Source of the DNA: Viola odorata
Taxonomy: Eukaryota; Streptophyta; Magnoliopsida; Malpighiales; Violaceae
DNA: 64,000 bases
Reading direction: 5' to 3'
Assembly: GCA_963691705.1 (NCBI GenBank)
Contig: OY829543.1
Coordinates: 46,356,564-46,420,563 of the forward strand
The position numbers and the translations under genes are program-made. Numbering within the stretch: position 1 is the first letter of the stretch; each line of letters starts with the position of its first letter. Shown one piece after another: positions 55,601 to 64,000 of this stretch. The notes beneath the pieces were generated by a model that saw only the letters and a list, made by a program, of their open reading frames with translations, did no database searches and had not been told where the DNA came from.

Positions 55601-58522
55601 TACTTCGCGAATGAAACCAGCGTTAAGGAGCTTGGCAACTTCCTTTTCTACGGCAGACGCCTTTTCAGTAGAGAAGGCCCGTCGTTTCTGTTGGACTGTC
55701 CTAGCGTTAGGGTCAACGTTAAGCCTATGCTCGGCTATTTCTCGCGATATACCTGGCATATCGGCGTGTTTCCATGCGAAATTTCCTTGGCATTTGTTTA
55801 ACAGCCGTGCCAGTTGAAGATTTTCCGCCGGGCTTAGCTTTTCGCTCACCAGGAAACTGGTCTCCTCTTTGCCTATCAACGGCACAGATATCATCTTGTC
55901 AAGAGGCTGAGCGCGCTTTTCATCACCCTGCTCGTAAGGGTCAGCCGCTATACACACATACTTATCACAACTCTTCTGAGTCATGAGCGAATAGCATTCC
56001 GCGGCTAATTTCTGATCGCCTTTTATCGACACCACTCCATCCCAGGAAGGGTATTTCATCTTTAAATGTTTTTGTGATATCGCCACTCCGAAGCGGTTGA
56101 GGAAAGGCCGTCCGAGTATGAGGTTATAAGGCAGATTCAAGTCCACCACAAGGAACATCAGATTCTCTGATCGTTTGAAGGTGTCTTCTCGGAAATATAC
56201 AGGTAAGGTGATTATCCCCGTGACCGGGATAGGAGTCCCATCCACCCCTACTATGGGTCTCTTACTAGGCGTTAACTCATTAGTGGGGCGTTTCAGGAGA
56301 TTGTAAGCTTCCAGCGAAAAGAGGTTGACAGCACTCCCGTTGTCAACAAGAGTCCTTCTTATCCCATGGCTGGCAATAATAGGTGTGACTACCAGGGCGT
56401 CATTGTGAGGATAGATAATGCCCTTCTCGTCCTCCTCTGAAAATGATAAGATCATGCGATCAAGTACGCCTATCGCTCCACCTTTCTTTGTCATTCCCTC
56501 TCGCGTACGCTTTTCTCCTTTTGCCACCATCGACTGTTCTGATTCATCTGTATAGGGGGTCCCTCCCGCTATGATGTTAATCATCGGGAGGTCATCGTCG
56601 TCCATCGCGAAAGTTTCCTCACCCTTCCCTTCCGGAGCGCTATCGGGCGGTGGGACCCGAGGGGGTCTTGGTCGTTCGTCTGTCGCTCTTCTTATAGGAT
56701 TATTTCGGGCATCTTCCCTCACTTGGGTTGCGAATTCTCCCAAATATCCTTCATCCACCAAGCGTTCTATCGCCCACTTCAACTCTCTACAAACCTCGGT
56801 GGAATGTCCCCTAGCCTTATGGAATTTACAGTAGGCATTTTCTCTTTTGCCCAAGAGCACTCCAGGTTTCGTGGGTGCTGGATAACGGATAGGAAGATTT
56901 CGGTGTTCTGCTATCGCCAGGATCTCGGCTCTTGGTACGTTCAGGGAAGGAAAGTCTGGATCATATGCCCAATTTTTATGAGCATTCCCTTGACGCTGAT
57001 GAGGGGGATCACCTTGTTTTCCTTTCGAAGAATTTCCTTTCTGCCTATCGGAGGTTTTTGGTATATGATCTTTTCGTCTGGCGTAATCGTCAGTGTAGCG
57101 ATCATCGATCAGAGGATTCGCAGGAGCAGCGGGGATGTGAGGTGCCCCAAGTGGCATATTAAATGTTCTATCCCTGTTCTCTTCTTCTTCCATTTTCGCG
57201 TAGTTGTAGGCCTTGAGTCTTAATGCGTCCAGAGATATCGGAGGATCCACCATTAGAGCCTCTTTCAGCTTCCCGTAATGGCAATTTCTTTTCAGAGCTT
57301 CTATGGCGAAATCGATAGTGACACCCGGCGTTAACGACATTTCCAAATCGAACCGGCAGAGAAATTCTTTTAAAGTCTCTTGAGGCTTCCGTTGTAGGTC
57401 AAATAACGCCGCGACAGATTTCCGAATGGGAATTGCCGTACTAAATCTGCTCCGAAATTTAGATTCTAGCTGTGTAAAATTACCAACGGATCCACTAGGA
57501 AGACCTTCAAACCAGAGTCGTGCCACTCCTGACAAGGTCATGACGAATATCTGACACAAAGCTGCATCACTGTGGGTCTGAAACTGAACGAAGTCCTTCA
57601 CTTTATTAATGTGAGAAATAGGATCTTTAGTACCATCGTAAGTATCAGCGGGAAGCTTCACTCGCCTGCTGACCCTATGTCGCCTTACGCGACGGCTGAA
57701 AGGATGTCCAGAGGTATCATCAAGAATCTCACGCGCATGACGTGGGGGAGATATGTCCCCTTGCCGCCCCCTTTCTCGGGGTTCAGGTGTATGATGTCGC
57801 CTAGGAGACCGACTGCGATTTCTGGGCGAACGACTTCGATACCTCCTGCTACTGGATCTTTCACTGTATTCGGGAGATAAACTCCTGTTTGTTCCTTCCC
57901 TCCGTCCGGCCCAACGGTTCCTTAACGCCTCAAGCTGCCTGTCTTCCTGAGGATAGAGTCCTTGCGGCATTTGAGGTACATAAGCCTCTACTCTTCCTTG
58001 AGTGAGCTGTACAAGACTAACCGGGGGATCTCCCGCTGACAAAGGCATTTGGGAGTTTTCTGGAAACAATGGGGGCAAAGGTCGATCAGCAACAATAGAT
58101 GGTGTGAACGTGATGCGAGGAGGAACATTAGATCCAGAAGCGCCAGGCGTGATTCTCGTGACCATGTCAGTCAAATATTCCAAGCGGGAACGAAGAGCCG
58201 CTATTTCCATAGCAAAGGGATTATCATTACTAGGCACAAATTCTCCCGAAAGAGGTGTATAAAGATCAGATCCCACAGTCTGTGATGAAGAAATAACCGT
58301 CTGCAAAGAGACAGATCCTCCGGCGATCCCGACCGAAGGGTCCAGAGATCCCGAAATAGTTGGTTGTGACGTCATAGAGAGATCAGCAGTAGCAAAGGGG
58401 AACAACCGCCTGCGTGTTGAGAAAGGAATATTAGAGAATGTTGATCGGACAGGCTCCGATTCGGCTGTCATAACCATTCCACTTTTCTGACCGAACAGAG
58501 CTTGGCTATTAAGGACGCTCAC
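52601..58522 (-). pseudogene. TE2 gag-pol polyprotein with three stop codons
   Basis: The long first frame (58522-54569, 1317 codons, MSVLNSQALFGQKSG) holds a disordered RS-rich stretch (RSRSPRNRSRSPRRHH), the Gag domain (ALCQIFVMTLSGVARLWFEG), a zinc-binding CKFHKARGHSTEVC, protease (LVDNGSAVNLF), reverse transcriptase (DWRMCIDFTDLNDACPKDCY, catalytic YVDD at 55229-55240) and a first RNase H. A TGA at 54569-54571 interrupts; the same frame resumes with a second, archaeal-type RNase H (WIVHVDGAKNQELAGAGIFI) and meets a TAG at 54254-54256. It then continues with integrase (zinc-binding HVSGGTMAAQ.../CPKCQEF; acidic residues in WGIDILGSF, LVSDNGTQF and NGQAEVTNR), a TGA at 52913-52915, and a C-terminal end with NWEGPYRVTHVVERGAYRL to 52601. 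Frames are otherwise preserved, consistent with a recent loss of function. Confidence 0.92.
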
Positions 58523-58534
58523 TTAATACACCAA

Positions 58535-58554
58535 GACTCTCAACGAGAGCACCA
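58535..58554 (-). other. TE2 primer-binding site
   Basis: Read on the reverse strand, TGGTGCTCTCGTTGAGAGTC begins 2 bases inside the right LTR. The leading TGG (pairing with tRNA CCA) marks it as the PBS. I did not assign the tRNA. Confidence 0.75.
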
Positions 58555-58556
58555 TT

Positions 58557-59087
58557 TGATAAGATCCGAGACCTCTTCTGAGTGGAACGGCAGACACAGG
58601 TGGCCGTACAGGCGGCGGTCCACGTCGGAGGTACCTGCAAAGCGCCGGAGGGGGACTCCGGCGTAGACACTCCGATGCTTAAGTCAGTTCAAGTTTTAAA
58701 AGTAGTAGAGTTTCTCCAAGATGATCTCGATCCCACCTTCTGTTTGGTAAGGTGGGGGTATTTATAGACTGAAGTTAGCGATACCTTACAGCGATAGGGG
58801 TAGGCACCGTCTGAAGATATCGCTGCGAGCGATATCAGGTCCGTCATCGCGGGCGATAATCGAGTGAGGCCTATCTGGGGCGATATATTCTCCGATCCCC
58901 TAGGATGGGATGACGCCATGCGTGTAAAGATGCGTGAGTTCCCCCCCCCCCCCACTGAAGTCGACCATCCTAGGTAACATCGCCGGCCCCGGCGATAGGT
59001 TGGAATTTCAGGGAAGCGTTTAAAAACTTGTCCAGGATAGATGCCATAGCCCCCATGTTGCCATCAGGAGCATTCCAATTGTTATCA
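58557..59087 (-). repeat. TE2 5' LTR (right)
   Basis: 531 bp, near-identical to the left LTR; differences include CGGAGG for CAGAGG, CCACC for CCTCC, GCCATG for GCCGTG and a longer C run. It is followed by the TTGTT duplication. Confidence 0.93.
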
Positions 59088-59092
59088 TTGTT

Positions 59093-59745
59093 CATGGATT
59101 TCTTGTCTGGAATTGGGTTTAAGCTATTTTTGTAGTGTTGGAGCTGATGCACTTTTCATACTTATAAATATTACAATCCACAACACACCCTGCATTTGGG
59201 ACATTTCTTGTTTTGACTAATTTGAGATTTTTTTTGCAGATTTACTGTTCTTTTCCCCCGTTTGTAACCTCAGATTTGTATTCTAAACCATGCTTGTGAT
59301 AGATAACTGTGTTTGATGAAACTAGGCTAATGTTATCTGATCAAAACTAGGCCTCTGCCAAGAAAGACTCTCTTTTATTTGTTAGAAATGTTCTTAAACT
59401 GGTTCTTGTAACTCAGTTATGTATTGATTGCTACGTGTTGTGTTAAAGCATGCCGATCACATGTTCCTCGTTTATCATGGGGGAAAAGACCAAAATTCTG
59501 AATGTTCCTGATGCTCATTTTCCATTTTACGTACAGCTTTGGCATTCGATTGGTGTTCCGACAAGGCAAAAGCTTTCTACTGAGTGTGGTGGAGTATTGA
59601 TTACAGAGTTCTGATTGAGCTCACCCCTTTCCTTCTCAATTTGATGCCTACACCTTTTAGGTCTCCTCATCGGATCTTCTGTTAGCTGCTTTTTTCTTAA
59701 TTTTGCGCTATAAATATCAATGTGTCTGTCAACATTTTGATTCAG
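59093..59745. other. Intron-like sequence between TE2 and the next exon
   Basis: No open frame is supported. The TE2 insertion at 43314 probably lies in the intron or upstream region of the gene whose last exon is at 59746. Confidence 0.4.
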
Positions 59746-60029
59746 GAGGTATTAAGTGCTTTCTGCAGAATCTGGAAATGGAAACGTTGCCCGGAACTCA
59801 ACTTACACTAAGCGACGGCAGCACACTGATGACTGAGGTGGTATCAGATGAGGATGCACATCTTTGCCTCTATGTACTATTGCAGGATACGCTTAAAGTT
59901 GGCGATATGGTGGTCGGGGTTGCCATGGAATGGGGTTTCAAAGGAATTTCTCTTAGCAGATCAGGAAGTAGTTCTGGCAAACATGGGGAAAGTGTAACCT
60001 CTGACAATAAGTCAGTGATAATTCAATAA
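59746..60029 (+). CDS. Last exon of an unrecognised conserved-looking gene
   Basis: After a TTTTGATTCAG acceptor the frame reads IKCFLQNLEMETLPGTQLTL, DGSTLMTEVVSDEDAHLCLY and VLLQDTLKVGDMVVGVAMEW, and ends with a Ser-rich tail and TAA at 60029. A possible internal splice (GCAG/GATACG at about 59885) is not needed. The mix of hydrophobic core and turns looks like a real folded protein end, but I do not recognise the family. No upstream exon was found before TE2, so the gene may have been separated from its 5' part by the 15.8-kb insertion. Repeat-like DNA begins right after the stop. Confidence 0.5.
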
Positions 60030-60335
60030 CCGGCCTAGAGGGGGGGGTGAATAGGCTTTTAAAATTTCTGCACACAAGAGAAGGAAGAATAGCAAGACAC
60101 AAAGATATATAGTGGTTCCAATTCACAATCCGAATTGTACTGCACTACCTAAGAGCTTCACCCTTAGGATTTTCTAATGCAACACACTTGCTTTTAACTA
60201 GAGCTTTTACGGGTTTAGCTCTCAACTTTACACTTGGTTTTACCGGGCTCACCAACAACCTTTACACGTGATTTTTCCGGACTCAATCACAACCTAACAC
60301 AATCCTCTTTCAAGGTAAGGATTGACACAACCTAG
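60030..60335. mobile_element. Repeat-like remnant starting ACCGGCCTAGAGGGG
   Basis: ACCGGCCTAGAGGGGGGGGT and GAATAGGC are words I associate with high-copy plant repeats. No TIR, TSD or coding content could be fixed here. It forms the left flank of the next LTR (CCTAG at 60331-60335). Confidence 0.35.
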
Positions 60336-61915
60336 TGACGCGCCGTCGAAACGCGCGTCAAAAGTAATAAAATAATTCCTGATAATAGGCTAGATGCACA
60401 AATTAAGGTAAATAGCAGCAAGTCAGGGTCGAACCACAGGGAAAATGAAGGACTAAATTTAATCTTGCCCTAAATGTATGATGAGGATGAAAATGCAACA
60501 GACATAAAAGTAACACAAGGGGGGGGGGTTTGGTTGGTCTAGACGAATCTAACCAACGATGGCAGTTGATGTTGGGACAGATAATCAAAATGCAAATAAC
60601 AAGTAATAAAGGGCAAACGAAATAATTAAATAAAAAGGGAACGAAAATAAAGCAAGAGAATATCAATAAAAATGGTAAAGACTAACAAGTGTAATAAAGA
60701 TGATAGCAAAGTAAGTAAAGATAATAGATCAGATAAAAGGAGAAATCTTAGCAGGGGTAGACGGCGGATTGCGTCGAGGTCTAGTCGGTCATCGGTGCAA
60801 GGATAGACTGCGTTCATGCCATAGACGTGCTATAGGAACCCTGTTTTCACGGAGATTCCCTACTTCTCTTCTTAAGAGAAGTCACTCCCAAGGTACGCTT
60901 ATGGGAGTGGCCGTGACACTGTGCCCAAGGTACGCTTATGGGTCATACACACAGGCCCGTGAAGTGGAGAGAAGACACGTCTAGGGCTAGACACTGAGAA
61001 GTCTGCCCTAACCGGTTTCTTGCCCTAGCCAGATTGGACCAAACGACATGATGACTCTGGACCAGGTGCCTACTCTATTCCATGGCCTCACGTTAGTTAT
61101 TACCATGGAAATGACAATATTCATGAGAAACATGCAAATAGGTGATCAAACTACCAACAAATCTCACACGAAATGACAATAAAATGGCAAGAAAGCGGAT
61201 ACAACAATGAACACGTTTTAAGAACACTTTGACCTCCCAACTATCCTCTTGCAATCCTTAAAACACCCCTGCCAAGACTAAGAGATTTAGCCACTCATGC
61301 TGGAAATCATGCACAAGATAGATGGAGAAAGCAACATAAACAGAAAAGAGGTGCAGATGAAAACGAAAATCTGGATTAAAAACTAATTGGAGCTTGGGGC
61401 TCCAATTTCTGGAAAAATAAAGGAAGAACAAATCCCAATGTTAGAGAGGTGGCTACAATGATTGAAAACCCTAAAAAGATGAAAAATATACTAAAGAGTA
61501 GCCCCCTTTAACCTAAAGTTAAGGTTCTATATATAGCCTAACAACCCCACTAGGGGACAAAATGGTATAGAGGAATATTCTCTGATGAGCTGGATGATTT
61601 GCACATGGAATCCCGCTAGAATCTTTTTAGCATCTTCGGCCAAGCGTCATCCGAAAAGAAACATTCACGTGCTTCGTCTAGGCCTAGACATAAGATCTCG
61701 TCTAGGTCTCGACGGTAGGTCTCGACGACAAAACGCATCTAGGGCTCGACGATGAAAGATCAGCAAAAATGCATCCAAATGGCGCGCTTTTCAGCAAGTT
61801 TCTCCCTTTAGTCCAAATCTACAAAGTGGTTGGAAAACAAGCCAAATTAGTAGTATCAAGTGTGAAATTAGACCTAAAAGAGAGGGAAAAACATGCATAA
61901 AAAGGCATCATATCA
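60336..61915 (-). repeat. TE3 3' LTR
   Basis: About 1580 bp. On the reverse strand it begins TGATATGATGCC and ends GCGCGTCA. The left end forms a short inverted repeat TGACGCGC / GCGCGTCA (60336-60360). The partner LTR is outside the window, so the borders rest on the TG...CA ends and the polypurine tract. Confidence 0.6.
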
Positions 61916-61931
61916 AATTCCCCCACACTGC
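61916..61931 (-). other. TE3 polypurine tract
   Basis: The reverse strand reads GCAGTGTGGGGGAATT immediately before the LTR start TGATATGATG. Confidence 0.6.
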
Positions 61932-63941
61932 CCATTGCTCCCCCTCGAGCAATCAAAAAGGAAAACACACCCCAAGACACAGACAAACACAACCAACCAT
62001 AGCACAAAAATCAACAAACCAAACAATCAGCCCTAACCATGTCAAGACATACTCCGCCTAGATAACTCCGCATCAAATCATTAGGATAACGACCCTAATG
62101 AAGAAACTTTACCACATCAGACTTGGCATCAGCAATCCTCACCGGGGAAAGTGTTTACACTCACACTCAACTAGGCTTGGTGTGTAATCACTCAAATATG
62201 CAAATTAACAAAACACACGACATAGTTTGCACATCAACCCGAGTTAAAATCCACATGCTTAGGCAATCAACAATCAGAAATGAACTTTGCACCATAAAAA
62301 TGGATTGAAAGGAAAGATGTATAGAGAATATGAAGAATATGGAGAGAAAAGGGAAAGAAAGAAAGAAAGTAGAAAGAGCAAGAAGAAAGATTATACATAA
62401 AGAGCAAAAGAGAAGAAAAAGAGAAAGAGAATAGAACGAAAAAACCGAATGGAGATGAAATGGTGAGGAGTATCCGTCAAGGGCAGACAGTCGAGGGCTA
62501 GACGAAATTCTTCTTCTGGGGGAGTTCTTCTCTTGGGAGCCATGCTGACAATACTTCATTTTTCTTGTTCGTGCCTTTGCCTTCTTTCGTTTTTCTTTTT
62601 TTTTTCATTTTTTTTTCTTTTGAAACCAGATAAGACTTTCTTTTCTTTGCTTTGTTCTGGTTTTGATTTTTCTTTTTCTTTTTTGATTTTTTTTTTTGAG
62701 ATGAAAACGAATTTGACAAACTTCAGCTGATGAAGATTGAGTTAGCTCGAGGATTTTGCCAACTTACTTCAGCTAGGGCTTGATGACTTTGCCCTAGACC
62801 ATTTTCGACATCTACACCTTCTTGTCGATCTCCCCCACACTTGGGCTCTGCTGATCATCTAGCCCGCCACCTCTGACAAATACTACTCACCTGGAAGGAA
62901 AAGGGATCAAGAAAAGTTAGAACAAGTGTTTAGAGAAGATAGAAATGAGAGGAAATGAGAAGATGTCGAGGGCAAGATGAAAAAAAAACGTCAGGGGTGA
63001 AATGAAGAAAGAGAGAAGGGATAGAAAGCAAAGGAAAATAAAACAAAGATGCAAAGTTCATTATTCTCGTCTTTTTGCTGCTTTCCCAAGACTGATGGTG
63101 CCCATACCCAGGGGTCTCATGCAAACTTAGTTGAATGCCTAGCTAAGCATTGAATCACACATGAAAAATATAACTGTTTAGGCTCAAATGCTCACAAGGT
63201 GCTATAAATGATTACTGATGTTTGGTGCAGATGCAGGTTATAAGAGCTAGCAGGCAAAGCATGCAAGATCTAGGGCAAGACCATCATGAAAGGCAGTTTA
63301 TTTCATGTGCACAAGTCAGAAGTGTGAGTCCATACTTGGGGGTTTTAAAACTGGGCAGTGCTTAACAAGTTAGCAAAATCCTTTAAAGTGAAAATCCAAT
63401 TTTTTGCACAAAGCATGCAGTCAAAAATATATACAAAGCATGCAGTCAAACATATATACTAACATATCACACGAACACATAAATCCTCCCCCACACTTTC
63501 GCATTGTCCTCAATGCGAGAGAGGCGCACAAAACAAATACGAGAGTTTCAGAATATAAAAAGAGTTCAGGGGGAGGGGGGAGGGAGGGGAGAATGTTGTG
63601 GAGTGCCCTAGGGCGATGGTGGAGGTCGCCGGCTTAGATCCGGTGACTTTTAGGTCTTCATCGGACGGCGGCTGAGAGTTGGAGGGTTCACCGGCGTCGG
63701 TAGCTTTCTCATTTTCCGGCCCTAGGTCGGTGTGGTGAGAATGGGAGTGGTTGGAATCGGGGGCTGACGGCTGGGAGGATGACGAGCTGGTGGGTGATGG
63801 GTTTTTTTGTGGGCCACCATTTCAATTTTTGTAGGCTTCTTGGGGGACATGGTGTTTGGCTAAGTGTGTGGCTAGGGTTCCAAGGGAAGAAGATGGAGTG
63901 AGGGTGAAAGGGACATGGATGAATGTTGGAGGTGGGGGAGG

Positions 63942-63974
63942 AAAGGAAAAAAAAAAAAAAAAAAAAAAAAAAGA
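63942..63974. repeat. A-rich run
   Basis: A run of about 24 A within A/G-rich DNA near the window end. A G-rich stretch (GGGGGAGGGGGGAGGGAGGG, about 63570-63590) lies 370 bp to the left and could form a G-quadruplex. Confidence 0.7.
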
Positions 63975-64000
63975 AAGAAAGGAAAAGGAAAAAGATAGAG

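Larger units (their letters stand above)
43314..59087 (-). mobile_element. Tat-type Ty3/gypsy LTR retrotransposon (TE2), 15.8 kb, TSD TTGTT
   Basis: Borders are TGATAA...TTATCA, with TTGTT at 43309-43313 and 59088-59092. The element reads right to left: 5' LTR 58557-59087, PBS, gag-pol 58522-52601, a 1.1-kb spacer, then four genes on the opposite strand (44606-51501), a 0.8-kb spacer and the 3' LTR 43314-43843. The long size, zinc-binding CX2HX4HX4C-like Gag, dual RNase H and antisense genes fit the Tat/Ogre branch. The two LTRs differ by about five substitutions and one C-run length change in 530 bp, so insertion was recent. Three stop codons in pol make it non-autonomous. A clear polypurine tract next to the 3' LTR was not found. 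Confidence 0.93.
60336..64000 (-). mobile_element. LTR retrotransposon TE3, reverse orientation, partial (runs off window)
   Basis: The sequence shows one LTR (60336-61915), an adjacent polypurine tract, and internal DNA that contains, in antisense, CATTGAGGACAATGCGAAAG followed by TGTGGGGGAGG (63484-63520). That motif is typical of the pol-to-3' region of plant Athila/Tat-type gypsy elements (from memory). No protein domain is visible within the window; pol would lie to the right. The internal part is rich in A/G and T/C runs, and its open frames are low-complexity. Confidence 0.65.

Noticed and set aside
62188..62730. Ser/Phe/Leu-rich and Lys-rich frames on both strands
   Set aside because: Products of long T/C and A/G runs inside TE3; no domain or codon signal.
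1..64000. tRNA, rRNA, CRISPR or bacterial-type operon features
   Set aside because: None seen; PBS-like sites are retrotransposon features and the window is plant nuclear DNA.

Overview
The window is nuclear DNA of a flowering plant, most likely a eudicot. It has spliced genes with GT-AG introns, AT-rich intergenic DNA, a CC-NBS-LRR resistance-gene family, chloroplast FtsH-like (FTSHI5) exons, an LRR receptor kinase and plant-type LTR retrotransposons. The species cannot be named from the sequence. All product names come from recalled protein families, not from a search.

Left part (1-31.4 kb). A reverse-strand CC-NBS-LRR gene (781-4019), broken by a nonsense codon and small indels, runs into two small phase-compatible exons (206-554) that could give it an unusual C-terminal tail. 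Just upstream of it is an isolated first exon that looks like exosome subunit CSL4 (4252-4410). Next are local AT-rich repeats, an intact three-exon HMA-like gene (6562-7196), and a decayed FTSHI5 gene (7371-21483). The last FTSHI5 intron holds an 8.6-kb Ty3/gypsy element (12176-20754, TSD CTTAG). That element is itself interrupted by a 972-bp hAT-type MITE (18505-19476, 8-bp TSD). A Stowaway-like MITE follows. The remaining CSL4 exons (22542-25319, reverse) come next, preceded by a frameshifted FRIGIDA-like coiled-coil fragment instead of CSL4's own first exon. About 4.5 kb of AT-rich DNA closes this part.

Middle part (31.4-43.3 kb). A second copy of the NLR LRR region (31399-about 34207) is joined directly to a second copy of the FTSHI5 3' half (34213-37189, reading frame intact). 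About 7 kb present in the first copy, including the CC/NB-ARC region, the CSL4 exon and the HMA gene, is absent here. The NLR parts are nearly identical while the FTSHI5 parts are visibly more diverged, so the duplication is mosaic. A convergent MIK1/PXL-like LRR receptor kinase (37651-40787, reverse) follows, with one frameshift and a small kinase-domain deletion.

Right part (43.3-64 kb). A young 15.8-kb Tat-type Ty3/gypsy element lies in reverse orientation (43314-59087, TSD TTGTT). Its gag-pol has three stop codons. Between pol and the 3' LTR it carries four open genes on the opposite strand. Each has its own TATA-like box, two have clear poly(A) signals, and two are spliced paralogues with a gypsy-type 'Transposase_28'-like domain plus a coiled coil. 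This antisense gene cassette is the best candidate in the window for an under-described system. To its right are the last exon of an unrecognised gene (59746-60029), a repeat-like stretch, and the 3' LTR and internal part of a third LTR element in reverse orientation (60336 to the window end).
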